64,000 nt of DNA from Glandiceps talaboti (Eukaryota; Hemichordata; Enteropneusta; Spengelidae): NCBI RefSeq assembly GCF_964340395.1, contig NC_135562.1:9900134-9964133 (forward strand), written 5' to 3'. Both the position numbers and the translations under genes were made by a program. This document shows, piece after piece, positions 11,770 to 23,247 of this stretch (positions within the stretch are counted from its first letter, which is position 1; each line of letters begins with the position of its first letter). A model generated the notes under the pieces. That model saw nothing but the letters and a program-made list of their open reading frames with translations. It ran no database searches and was not told where the DNA came from.

Positions 11770-14700
11770 GTAAGTGGGGTTTCCTATCTGTGTTTGCCAT
11801 GATAATACTGTTGTAGGGTGACTCATTTCAAACTGGTATTCTAGATGTGATATTTTCAGACTGCGTTTGTCGATACTTGATATGTGGTTTACACTTTCCG
11901 TTTGTCGTACTGAGCTGTTCAAAATATGTTGACAAGCTACTTCTCAACACCACTATGTGTTATTTTGGGAGATTATCTATCATATGATATTGTACTGTAT
12001 ACTTGTCGTGAAACAAAATACCCAACTATTCTAGTAAAGTCAATGTCAATTACATGACCCCAATTAAAATATTAAACTTGCAATATTATACTTTAATTAG
12101 ACTGACTTCTACTAACTTGGTAATCAAGTACACAATTCCGTCAAATTTTCTCTGAAAAGAAACTCTTGCTTTTTCAACTTTTTAAAATTTTTATCACAAA
12201 ATTAGACAATTTAGATGATATCTTTTTCAAATAAGTTGACATTTATAAGTTCCCCAGTGCTTTCAAAACCTGTGAACTTAAAATCCTAAGGAAAGTAATG
12301 ATGGCTTCAATGTGGGTTTGCAATTTCCACAAATTTTCCAATTTTATCTCCGCACTGAAACTTGTGAAAACTTCCAAACTACAATAAATAATATATTACA
12401 ATCAGTTTCTCGAATAAGATTTTAAAGAAAAATGTGCTTTTAATTTGCATAATTTTATCTTTTTTGACATTTTTATGCATTGAACTTGAACATGGAGGAC
12501 TGGAAAACCTATGCAAAGCCATGACCAAGTGATAACATTTCAACTTGCCACCACATCTGGGTTGGCCACGATAAGATAAACAAAGTTGTTGCTATAAATT
12601 CCTACATTATTCAGTATCTATAGTACCGAGGTCATCTTTGTTGGGGTAAAGTTTGAACATCTGAAAAACTGTTATAAGTATCACTGATGATGCGAGTAGC
12701 AGGGCACTAGATAGAAAGATCGACTGAAATAGCATTCTTGATTTCTATAAACACTGGTTCACATCTCAATAACTTGAATATTTGTCAGTGACACTTATCA
12801 CCTTACAGAGATACTTTTACTAGTTGCTGTTGGTGTGAACACTCACCATAGTATTTAGGTCCACAGTGGACATCGGTCGGTAATCCTCCATTGTTAGTAT
12901 TCATCACCACAACCTCCACAAACTTTTCACCATGTGGATTTCCCCCACTAACTGGCCAATTGGACTTTTAAACTCACTCAGTACAGTGTAGTTATCAAAG
13001 ATCTACAACCTCCCTATCGTAGAGGCCCAGAGGGGATGTCCACGTCCCATCAGCATAACAGCTTTCAAATTCTCTCCCTCTAATTACATAACACAGGCCC
13101 TAATTTCGCCTCACATCACCAACCCTTTAAAACAGCACACAGTGCACAACAATTGACATATTCCTCGGGCTGGAAATCTCAGCTTCCTGTGTCACCCCCT
13201 TCTAGGACCTTCACACATGTAGCAATGGCAACCTTCCGAGTGAGGTTGCCTGCACGGATCAAATTTCTAAATAAATCCATCTTTGGAGAATGGCAGATGG
13301 AGAAACTGTTTATTAGTGTTTCAAAGAAAGAGAAAGTTGCACAAGGGATTAGGTGTCTTAAGCTGTAAAGACAGATATTTGTAGACAAACAGTGGTAGTA
13401 CATAGCAGCTTGATTTGATGACAAAAATTTGACCAGAAATCTAAATGATTTAACTTGTGAGTTGATACTTAGCACCTGTTGCGTAAGTATGTTTATGTAT
13501 CTATAGTTATTCCGTAAACGTGTTTGGTTTGGTTTTTGATTTCATTTTCCTCTTACTCTCATCTCACTAGACTGACATACCAATAGCTATACACCTTATC
13601 ATGTTTCCTCTCATACTTTACTTATTTATCTCCACTACGGGGTATTAAATACTGAAAGGGAGTTATTATCCTATTATCGCTTTCCAAAGTGAGAATTCTA
13701 CTTTCGAATTTTTTCTGTTTCTCTCTCATCCATTCATTCCCCCCCCCCCCCCCCCCCCATCCTTTTTATACATTGGACAGCCAACATTATGTTCAGTCAC
13801 GTTACTTTCACTGACTAGTCTGTACAATAGGTGTATGCCGCCAACTTTTGAGTTTAGCATTTATTGATTCAGGTACAAACGAGCCTGCAGCAAAGAAGTG
13901 GGGGGTTTTTTCAGAGAATATGCCTATCAACTGTAGCATTGTTACAAACAGTATCGGTAGTTTTCTCATTATACAACCATTTCTAGCACCAAGAAACAAG
14001 ACTGGAACAATCTTGAAGATTGTGGATGCCTTCAAGGCCATCTATCCACCACGATTAAATGCCTTCTCTATCTGTCGATCACGTACCAGTTATCTGGTCA
14101 TTCAACATATTTATACACATACAGAAACAGATTTGTCAAGTTCTACACTAGGACTGCTGTACAGAATGTTTAAGCAAACCCCTAAAAATTAGCCTTGAAC
14201 CTTCACTGGGTTGATCATGAATATTGTCCTGGTAACACAAGGGTAGGTATATACACTCCAGCAAATGACTAATCTCCAGTAATTTTCAAGTTTTAAAATC
14301 CTTGTGGCAGAAAAGGCGGGAAAACTGGACACGTTTATTCTGTCTTGCATGTCTTTTATGTAACAATACTCTTTAGGAGAGTCTTCAAAAAAATCTGACA
14401 GAATTTTTGGTCAAGATTAAGCCACACAAAAACCTTTCACCAAAACATGATAGACTTACCAGTATTTACAGTAGACATTATCTATTCAACATTACACACA
14501 AGCAGTACTTTTATAGCTCAATTAAACTTTATGAGAAACTCTAGTATAATATGCCACTGTTTGTTCTAGTTATTTGGAAGTCTTCAATACCAACAAAGAC
14601 TGTGGTGGGGGTCAAAATCAAGAACTTGCTATTCGACAAGTACCTACTAAAATGCATCATTGTCCCCCCCCCCCCCCCCCCAAAAAAAAAAAAAAAAAAA

Positions 14701-15064
14701 AAAAAAAAATTCTATCGATGGGGTGTTCTTTTAGGAAGATTTTTGAACACAAAAAATACGAGACTAGAGAGAATTTGTAAAATTTAGTCGGCAATTGCCA
14801 TAATACCGTATAGGGAGAAAGGGAAAGATCTTTTATTTTCTCTGAACTATAGTTTATGACGTATGAGATTGGTTGTCAGATATCATCACTATTCTCAAAT
14901 GTCAGAGATCTTGTTTGATTTATTTAATCACTTGTTATCAGACTATCAGTTTACAGACACAAAGATCAGACGTTGAGATGTCTACAGTGAAATGTTTTTT
15001 GATGTATGTGATGTGTGCATACACACTGATTTATTTATTTCTTCTACATTTTTACATGGAGTTG
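11770..15064. other. Intron, mostly unique sequence with homopolymer runs
   Basis: No supported gene. It contains a C run at 13739-13758 and a C-then-A run at 14664-14709, both of which create false proline/lysine ORFs. Around 12840-13260 base composition is less AT-rich and a minus-strand frame ends at a gtgagt donor (near 12847), but I could not connect it to any family. Confidence 0.5.
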
Positions 15065-15065
15065 T

Positions 15066-15495
15066 GATGGTCAAATGGTTAGAGTGGCTGGCTTTGAATC
15101 TGTAGAATAGAGCTTCACCATTGCCTGAACAATCCAGTCACGGTTTCTACTTATGTATGCTTGCCAATGTAGGTAGCGAGTGGATACATAAACGAACTAA
15201 CGACTGGACCGTTCAAACTAGCTTCACCGCTGCCATTCGTTTCTGAACGGCTAAAGTCCTTGGGCAAGATTTAAACCAGGATTGTGGCTCAATCAACCCA
15301 ACCGTATATTTGGGGACCTAATAGGATAGAGGTTGCAATGTGAATGCTTTAATCCTAGTTGCTTATAAAGGCTGCAATGGATTGTATGCTCCCCAGGAGT
15401 TGAGAAGTATAAAGGGCCATTTTGTCATTATAGGTCCATACCCGGGGTAATAATTGTAAAGTGCTTTGAACACAGAGTGGGAAAGTTCTACCAAA
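15066..15495 (+). mobile_element. tRNA-derived SINE with L2/CR1-like 3' tail
   Basis: It opens with an A-box-like tggtcaaatggttagagtgg as in tRNA-derived SINEs. The middle has cttgggcaagatttaaacc and ggggacctaatagg, and the end reads accggggtaat-type sequence then attgtaaagtgctttgaac. That closing word is the typical tail shared with L2/CR1 LINEs, whose reverse transcriptase such SINEs borrow. The B-box is decayed. It lies sense to the plus strand, antisense to the host gene. Confidence 0.7.
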
Positions 15496-15924
15496 AAACA
15501 AATATTCTTTTTACATTTCAAAACCAATTAATATCTTAAATAGTAATAACTATAAATTTGGCTTAGGAAAGCATTGGAATCAAAAATATTTTCAATTATG
15601 TCATCCTTGGCAAAAAAAACCTCTAAAAATTTCACTCTTTCAGAAACTATTTTCTCACAAATGAATCTGTTTTATCTTAACTTAAAATAGTAATCACTTC
15701 TTATTTATTTTTCCATAAACATAAATGATTTTTACCTCAATTTTAACAGCAGACAGTACTGTACACATGTTCTATTTTTGAATATTTCTTTCCAATAACA
15801 AATTTGTGTTTTATGTACACTTTCCAGAGCTGGAATTGAACTACTATGCTTGGTAGTTAGATTTTAAGCCTAGAGTACTGTCTCGTCTCACTGGCAGGTT
15901 TCTATTGATTTCCTTGGTCTAACA

Positions 15925-16275
15925 GACTACCACCAAATAAATTTGGTAGTCTAAATACAAAGTTTAGTAGTCGATTTACTATGGACTAGTGCTAATTTGG
16001 TAGTCTAGACACAATGTTTAGTATTCTATATGTGTCCTGTACTACTACTAATTTGGTAGTCTAGATACAATGTTTAGTAGTCTATGTGTCCGGGACTACT
16101 GCTAATTTGGTAGTCTAGACACAATGTTTAGTAGTCTATGTGTCCTGGACTACTTCTAATTTGGTAGTCTAGACACAATGTTTAGTATTCTATGTGTGTC
16201 CTGTACTAGTTCTAATTTGGTAATCAAAATCTAATTTGGTAGTCTAAATACAATATTTAGTCGTCAACGTGTTCT
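15925..16275. repeat. Tandem repeat, unit about 58-60 bp
   Basis: Five to six copies of a unit with taatttggtagtctag, acacaatgtttagta and tctatgtgtcctg. A similar phrase (cagactaccacc, then aaattt and agtctagata) recurs at 61580-61615, and gtagtctta/ctaccaattt at 43667-43690, so the unit derives from a dispersed repeat that expanded locally. Confidence 0.9.
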
Positions 16276-17339
16276 AGCCTGCTACTAATTTCGAGCTCTT
16301 TCATAAACCAAGGGACTTTTATTTTGCAAAAAGTTTCTTCACTGTCTCTAGACAGATAAAGTTGTCTATCATTTTCACGGACATTTGTTATTTGTTATAC
16401 ACTACTACAAGTAATAGTACTGACATTCTTACAATCTGAACTACACCAAGACATATGACCTTTCAATTCAGAGGTCACAGAAAGAATGTTCTAGTTGACC
16501 TGACTTGATCTAGTTGCCATACCAACCAATCACTGCATAGTATTTCATCCATAGTCAAGCAGTGAGAATTAACATCCATACTGCCCTCAGTGGCCCCATC
16601 CTGCGATGAACTCCCTACTGACTTGTTCCCATGTGTTTATCATCAAAACAAACTGATCCTGCTGGTATTCCTATTAAATCCTTAGGAAAAGTCTGCAGGA
16701 TGGATTCAAGTGAAATGGCCACTGCATTGCAATGTAGTCTAGCCTCTCTGTATCTCAACTCTCAGTTATAGGGTCGGGATTAGGGGGGTGTAGAAACTGC
16801 TTACATGTCTAATTTACATATTAGATTTGTTTGTTTGTGTGAAGTATGCAGTAAATTAACACTATCACCTAACAAAACTTTATGTCAATATTAACTTGCT
16901 TATTGCACACCAATGTGGATATGGGTCACAAACATATACTAGGATAGTAATTCATACTGTATATGTTATTTTTGTGTTTGTTTATTTGTGTTTGTTATTG
17001 GGCTTTATTTTCTTTCTGTGCCTAACTGTACCTGGAAACAGTGTTCATGTAAAGACAATCTGATGTCACAATGGCAGTGAATTTATTTAAAGTTACACTA
17101 GCTGTAACTGGGGTATTTTTTTTTTATTTCAATCAGACAACTAACTGCTATACAAGTATATTTACTCACAGGTGATTCAATACTGTGCAGAGTGTAGATC
17201 TTGTAATTAAATCTTTAAATCTGACAAAATAGTTTCAAAACATGTTCCAGTTACAGCTAGTGCAGCTTTAACAGAAACCATGTTGATATGTCAACCCCCC
17301 TTTGGACTGAACTGTGCCATAGATCTAAATATAGATGTA
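16276..17339. other. Intron, no feature seen
   Basis: Single-copy sequence with no exon-like segment that I can support. Confidence 0.5.
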
Positions 17340-17860
17340 TGCAGTCCAAAAGTTCAAGAATTTAGTGGAATTTATATATATTCTACTAATTTATGCAAAG
17401 TCTACTAATTTATGCATGCAGTCCCACATCACACATTTAGTCTACTAATGTATGTAATATAGTCTACTAATTTATGCAAAGTCTACTAATGTATGCAGTC
17501 AACTAATTTATGCAAAGTCAACTAATTTATGCAAAGTCTACTAATTTATGCAGTCTACTAATTTATGCAAAGTCTACTAATTTATGAATGCAGTCCCACA
17601 TCATTTATTTAGTCTACTAATTTATGTAATATAGTAATCTAGTAATTTATGCAGTCAGAGTCTACTAATTTATGCAAAGTCAACTAATTTATGCAGTCTG
17701 CTAATTTATGCAAATTCTACTAATTTATGCATGCAGTCACACTTCACGCATTTAGTCTAATTTTTGTACAGTCCAGTAATTTATGTAGTCTACTAATTTA
17801 TGCAAGCAGGTCTATAATTTATCCATTCAGTTCCTAATTTATGCATGAATTCTAATTACC
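17340..17860. repeat. Minisatellite of tctactaatttatgca units
   Basis: More than twenty copies of a 16-20 bp unit, tctactaatttatgcaa, with interspersed higher-order blocks (gcagtcccacatca at 17420 and 17590, gcagtcacacttca at 17735). It lies about 400 bp downstream, in gene order, of the last CH1 exon. Confidence 0.92.
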
Positions 17861-18263
17861 TATGCATAACACAATTTTTGTAATGATACTATTTTGATAG
17901 CAATTTAAAATAATAGTGAAAGTTCATGACTTTTATTGCTGCAGCATAAAATGTTATTTTTATGGCTATCTGAAAAAATGTTTTACAAGTGTACAAAGTT
18001 ATGCAGACAAACAAAAACGGGACTAATTTTTCACATCAAGGGTCACATCATTTTTACGCCAACGCAAGCACTTTTTTATACCAGCATACATGTTGAAACA
18101 TGTTATTAAAAGTTTACCAAAATAGCTTTACATGCATCACTGTTCTAAAACTGGTCCCAAACAATACTGCTATCTCATTCTTGTTTGGCCACTGTGCTGG
18201 GACGAAGGGGAGAAAGATGAAATGTTGCTAGGCAACAATTTGTTGCGTGGCAACTGAACTAAC

Positions 18264-18356
18264 CTGGAAGTGAAGGATGATGGTCCAAATGAGTCCGAGA
18301 GTGAGCTTAGGGTTACCATCGACTATGTCATCATTACGAATGTTGACAAGTTTGAT
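18264..18356 (-). CDS. MACF1/DST: Spectraplakin exon: end of CH1 actin-binding domain
   Basis: This 93-nt exon (31 codons) encodes the end of the first calponin-homology domain of a spectraplakin, the family of giant cytoskeletal linkers that bind F-actin through a CH1-CH2 pair. Seen directly: it starts [11 protein letters not shown], continues with [12 protein letters not shown] and ends TIILHFQ, nearly identical to plectin, dystonin and MACF1 at this place. [12 protein letters not shown] is the conserved helix known as actin-binding surface 2. The acceptor is ttgaatttcag and the donor gttagt, both phase 0, matching the vertebrate exon boundary after HFQ. A Val replaces the usual Ala or Thr after NDDI. 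The next exon expected in the family begins CH2; I did not find it in this window, so the intron probably runs past base 1. Identification is essentially certain at family level. Which of MACF1 or DST it matches best cannot be told, and invertebrates often have a single gene. Confidence 0.97.
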
Positions 18357-18608
18357 CTGAAATTCAAAATAAAGAAAGGTCACAAAAGTAAATTCAAATT
18401 GTAAAAAAAAAATAGAGTAATCTTAAAAATTTTCATTGAAAAATATTCGGGAAAACACATAAACAATTTTTTATTAAAAATAAAGCAAAATAATACTAAG
18501 CAAATTCATAGAAAGAACATTATGTTGTTTCTGTAAGGGTGATGCTGATTGGTTCATGGCTAATTTTTCCTTTTGGCATAGCCAATAAGAATCTGTGATA
18601 CTCCTTAC

Positions 18609-18686
18609 CTTTTTGTACCGAAGAAAGTCCAGGGCATTCTGTACATTTTGTAGTCGATGAAACCGAAGCCGTCCTCTTTCTCTTGG
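18609..18686 (-). CDS. MACF1/DST: Spectraplakin exon: central CH1 domain
   Basis: This 78-nt exon (26 codons) begins PRERGRLRFH, continues RLQNVQNALDFLRYKK and is bounded by a tttcaatcag acceptor and a gtaagg donor, both in phase 0. The same segment in vertebrate plakins reads PREKGRMRFH then RLQNVQIALDFL, with the same exon length, so this is the middle of CH1 in a spectraplakin actin-binding domain. The intron to the following exon is only 252 bp (18357-18608) and holds no other signal that I can see. The alternative reading frames over this exon are shadows. The splice sites and family match leave little doubt. Confidence 0.97.
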
Positions 18687-19181
18687 CTGATTGAAACAAA
18701 AAAAGTATAAACAAAAATAATTATGCATCATGTTACCAAAAAATTTCGGTACATAACAAATTTCTGTTAATCAAATAATTGTATGCAATGACTATTTAGT
18801 AAAATACGTACATCGACTTTAATTGTTCCCTTTTTGTGTTTGAGGTGTTCTTAGCTGTAAAAATTGTGTGAATTCCGTGCAAATGAACTACAGTTTCACT
18901 TTCTTTCTTCAATGTGACTTATTTTTGAGAACATTTCTTGTTCACATTATCTAACTTTGAGATGATTTGGGGAACCATCAGAAATATGATATGTAGACTG
19001 GTTACAGTGCCCTCTATTGATGACTTTCATATTGTATCAAATTACAATGCTACATCCAGGACAACATTTGTACAAATTATGAATAAAACTTCTCTTTACC
19101 AAAATTGTAGAAAATAATTATTTTTTTCATAATATAGAAATTGCATTTGCCAATAAACTGAATATAGCAATATTAACTTAC

Positions 19182-19271
19182 GATGATTTCTTGTGATAGC
19201 ACTTCCAGTAAAGACACCAAGTTATGTCCATCTCGTAAATCTTCATAGAGATCGGTTATCTGTTTACGAGC
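19182..19271 (-). CDS. MACF1/DST: Spectraplakin exon: start of the CH1 core
   Basis: This 90-nt exon (30 codons) encodes [20 protein letters not shown] followed by [10 protein letters not shown]. The [12 protein letters not shown] block is one of the most conserved signatures of the plakin CH1 domain (plectin has [20 protein letters not shown] at this place). The acceptor is gattattacag and the donor a strong gtaagt; both junctions are phase 0. In vertebrates this exon directly follows the one ending in HLIK or HLMK, or the optional microexon 2-alpha in plectin. Here a microexon lies 2.08 kb upstream. The intron to the next exon (18687-19181, 495 bp) shows no further gene. Function: part of the actin-binding module at the N-terminus of a giant spectrin-repeat protein. 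Confidence 0.97.
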
Positions 19272-20224
19272 CTGTAATAATCAAAACAGTACAAGACATT
19301 AGACACTTAACATCAATACTTTTCAACAACAATGTAACATCCATTCATTCAGTTAATTTGTGTATGCCTAGCCTCACATGGACACCAAGTGTATTATCTG
19401 TATGTGTAATACAGGGTGCAGATCTGGACAGAACTTTAATTCCATCCTAGATTACCAAATCTAAAATGAAATCCATGTGTTGATATATTTGAAACCATTT
19501 CACATCCTTATACTGGTAAGTACAGTATACATCATTTCATGAAAGTTGTAGGGTGGATTCCACATTATGATAAATGTGATTTGCCAATATGGTCCAATCT
19601 GGACTGTAGCTACGTTGTAATGTAATTGTAAATGTACATAACAGTACATTCGTATATCTTAGACTGTTACATTCAGTCCTGAGTGAGAGGCACTCCAATA
19701 CAATACACTGGTGTAGAGCTCCACTCAAAACTGTATCTTACAGTCAATGTACATCTTTGGATGTACACCAAAACATGACAAAAGGTGTAGCGTCACTCAA
19801 GACTGTACTTAACACTGTCATAGTCTCTGTACATCTTGAACACAGACTGAAACATACAAACAAACACTGTAGAGCATCACTGAGACTATATTTGACAATC
19901 TCTGTACAGACTCAAACAATATACAACCAAGCAGTCTGACATATGAGGCTAGTCTGTGGTACACTTGAATTTCACAAACTTTATTCTGTAGTAAATAGTT
20001 GGAATGAAGTTTGTGACAATCAAAGTGCATCAGTCAATTCTTTGCATAAAAGTAGTACCGAACTCCTTACCAAACAACCCGCTATATCTAGGTACCCAAT
20101 TCCTTAATAACAAACACCCCACTATATATCAATCACCATTACTGAAACCAATATTTCATGCACAGACATTGCATTTTTTGCTGACATGAAATGAATATGG
20201 ATATGAAATGACAGTTTTCTGATT

Positions 20225-20825
20225 GTTTTGAATTTTGTCTCTGGTTACTGATTGGACATTCTTAAATTTGTCTTTGATTTGATTGGATGATCTGTGTCAC
20301 AAAAAATATAGGGTTTTTTTCACAGGTTTATATTTTGATTGGACAATGAGAACTGTCATGCAGATGGTTGATGATTGGTAGATCAGTTTGATTCTTGATT
20401 GGCCAATCTATATAAATATGAATGACAAGATCTGATTTGATTTGATTTGATTTGATTGGCTAAAACTAAAAGGACAATAAACAATGTCATGCAGTGATTG
20501 GTGATTGCTAGATTGCTTAATCCTGATTGGCCAATGACTGACAAACTTTGATTTGATTGGCTACAGGACTATATGTGTCATGCAGACGATATGTGGTTGA
20601 CAGTTGAAATTATATACATGTACATATGTTGGTAATGTCAATGATGGTGCAGTGTTCTGTGATAAACCAATGGAACTACATGATAGACAGAGATATGTGC
20701 TATCATTGACTATGTGTGCCCATCAGGACTGTGATTGGTCGGTGAGTTATTCAGGTCAACCCTGTTTGGCTGCTTTGTGATATGGAACATGTTACATGAT
20801 TGGTCAACATAGAGAACATTAATTG
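20225..20825 (-). repeat. Cluster of CCAATC words (gattgg on plus strand)
   Basis: About eleven gattgg words occur in 600 bp, several as gattggcc or gattggccaat, with a local (gattt)n run at 20430-20455. On the gene's sense strand each reads CCAATC, the core bound by NF-Y in CCAAT boxes. Spacing is irregular, 30-70 bp, so this is partly a degenerate repeat. A regulatory role is only inferred. Confidence 0.6.
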
Positions 20826-20994
20826 GAATGGTGTATGTGCAGTCTTGATGGATAATGATAAGTTTCAAAATGTCAGTTTGGTCAGTTGACATCTGATGAA
20901 AAATGGAAAATTGACTTTTGATGGATTTAGTCTGGGCAATGATTATACAGGACACACAGGTGTGCTATGGGTAGTAACACTATCCTAACAAATC

Positions 20995-21195
20995 AGCATC
21001 ATCATCTGCCATGGCAACAGTAACCTAGCAACATGATATACCATGGCAATGGTAACCTAGCGAAATGATATACCATGGCAAGAGTAGCAGATGATTTGCC
21101 ATGGCAATAATAACCTGGCAAGGTGATAAACCATGGCAATGGTAACCTAGCAAAATGATATACCATGGCAACAGTAACATAGCAACATGATGATG
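20995..21195. repeat. Tandem repeat with ccatggcaatggtaacctag units
   Basis: Five to six copies, unit about 33-37 bp, built from atgatataccatggcaa and ggtaacctagcaa. The words are near-palindromic (ccatgg, ggtaacc), so the RNA could form short hairpins. It ends about 155 bp from the microexon donor. Confidence 0.9.
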
Positions 21196-21350
21196 ACTTG
21201 ATGCAGTGCAGATGTTAGGAAAGCAGCATTGATCAGCCTGTTAGTTCATACAATGGGGAATCTTGGTACACGCAAAATAAGCAGTATACGCAAGGCTACA
21301 GTTAACACTACAACGTGCACAGATAATTAGCCTAAATACTGTCATCATAC

Positions 21351-21368
21351 CTCGTCATGCTTCCAGTG
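21351..21368 (-). CDS. MACF1/DST: Spectraplakin microexon (plectin 2-alpha-like), probably alternative
   Basis: This is an 18-nt exon encoding HWKHDE, flanked by an aattgccgcag acceptor and a gtatga donor, both phase 0. It sits just upstream of the exon starting [11 protein letters not shown]. Vertebrate plectin has an optional microexon, 2-alpha, at exactly this junction, encoding HWRAE between HLIK and AQRHISD. The shared HW start, the acidic end, the phase and the place make homology likely. In plectin the exon is alternatively spliced and modifies the actin-binding domain; by analogy this one is probably a cassette exon. It is too short for ordinary gene finders. The preceding exon, expected to contain QKKTFTKWVN, was not found between here and 64000. 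The main doubt is the small size: 18 nt can match by chance, although the splice sites and location argue against that. Confidence 0.82.
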
Positions 21369-23160
21369 CTGCGGCAATTTAAAGAAAGGTGATACAGAAA
21401 TGAATTAGTTCTCTCTTTTTTTTGATAGAAGAATTGACATGTATAAAAGAGAAGAGGTGATCTAGAACCAAAAACTGTCTTTCCTGTTCAGTGTTTTTCA
21501 GTGAGTTGAATGACAGCTTTCTACGGAAAAATGGGATTGGCCAGGAGAGGCTTTGAGTTTGGAGTTGACTATATGGTCACTCAGAAATCGTTGTCAGCGA
21601 TAAGGTGGGGGGGGGGGGGGTGTAGGTACAATTTACAAAGATACATGCAGCAGTTGTAAATGAACTTTCTTTCCTCTTGGTACTTCTTTCACTTTTGTTC
21701 TTATTTTCCAATTTTTTTTCTGATAATCTGAGATACGCCATTTCTGGGCACACTTAGACTTTACCTAAGAGAGGGCTGACAAGGGCACGCCAACATGCCA
21801 TGTTAATGTCATATAGTCTTTATTTCTAAGTGTGTTCAGACAAATTCAAGATATGGTTCTCATAATGATACAAAAAGAAAGAGATAGGAGTCTTTTGGTG
21901 TTACTGTATCACAATATCTGTGTCATGGTGCACCTGGACGAAACTAGTGGTCAAATTTCATTTGGAAAGACAGAATCGTTTCTAGACCATTGTATAATGA
22001 AGGAGACAGAACATAGGTGACTTTTTTTTTCAAACAACACACAGAGAAAGGAGAAAGCAGATTTGACAAACAAGAAAGGGAGAGAGGGAGAGAGAAGTTT
22101 TAGCATAGAAATCATTTTGTGAGAAAGCAAGATCATCAATAACATTTTTATAAAGACAAACACAGCAATCAAAACAACATTATTAATACAAAATATCCAC
22201 AATCTTATCATCATTATATTCAAATGAAACTGCTTTGTGCAGTAAAGTTGTCATCAAATATAATATATGCATACACATGTCTGCATAAATGTAAAAAAAA
22301 TAAAAGTTTTGTATCGTGGACAGCCCAGGTATATGTATAGTCTAAATACATGTAGTATGATTGCTACCCCTGGTATCAAATCATCTCTGATCTAAGAGAC
22401 TTGAGATTCAAATGTCACAGATATCACTGGACTAGTCCAGGTAATTGAAGAATGTAGATAAAACATGCAAAGCTGTAGAGCAACAATTTCAGTAGCATTA
22501 TTTTAGAAAGTTTATTGAATAAAATTGTAAGTCAAAAATAACAAGGGTTAACCAGTCACAAAAATACAACAAATCCTGAAATACTTCAAGTTGCTATGAT
22601 TATTTGTATTGCACTCAAAAAAACTACAAGTTGGGAAAAACAGGAATCAGCTCAAATTTCAATTCTTACTTTATGACACAAACTAGTCTAGTTCTTATAC
22701 GATATCGTTACCAGTTGGCATCCAGACTAGACACAAATATACTCCACACCTACGCACAATTTACAAATATAACTTCTAGTTCATCAAACAGTGGGACAAA
22801 CACTGGCCATAAATTTCAAGTACAATCTTGTGTATATCTAGTAGCTACTACTTGTTAAATATTACCATTTTGATATTACAGGTAATAAAATCCTTCTATA
22901 CAAATAAGTAAATGAGTTAAAGTAGGAGTGATGAAGTAAACAGTTAAAGTAATTTAAAATGGGGGCATGAGAAAGGTCGTCTAGGGTCTCTCCCTTTCTC
23001 AATCTGATTTCAATCACCTGATATCATACATAGAGGTCAATACACTTTGCCAGGTACTTGATGGCCCATATACATATAATAAACACCAGACAAAATAAAC
23101 GGGGGTTCATAATTTATATCATACTACTAAATTTGAAGAGAGTATACCGGTACATAATTT
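21369..23160 (-). other. Upstream intron, first part
   Basis: Start of an intron longer than 42 kb. A G run lies at 21607-21620. I searched the whole 21369-64000 stretch for the KWVN/KWIN-coding tract of the preceding plakin exon and found none. No other exon is supported in this part. Confidence 0.55.
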
Positions 23161-23178
23161 GTCTACTCATGTAAGTCG

Positions 23179-23247
23179 TATGTTTGTTTGTTTGTTTGTT
23201 TGTTTGTTTGTTTGTTTGTTTGTTTGTTTGTTTGTTTGTTTGTTTGC
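23179..23247. repeat. (GTTT)n microsatellite
   Basis: About 17 units of tttg. A shorter run is at 23502-23524 and another at 25148-25163. Confidence 0.97.

Larger units (their letters stand above)
19272..21350 (-). other. Intron between microexon and CH1 core exon
   Basis: This 2079-bp intron has GT-AG ends. It contains a cluster of gattgg words (20230-20820) and a tandem array with ccatggcaa words (20995-21195), listed separately. Remaining ORFs are short and unsupported. Confidence 0.85.

Noticed and set aside
12840-12990. Minus-strand frame reading SGGNPHGEKFVEVVVMNTN up to a gtgagt donor
   Set aside because: About 55 codons only, no credible acceptor, phase 1 end, and no family match. 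Could be a small exon but not supportable.
14551-14787. ORFs with Pro then Lys runs
   Set aside because: Caused by the poly-C and poly-A run at 14664-14709.
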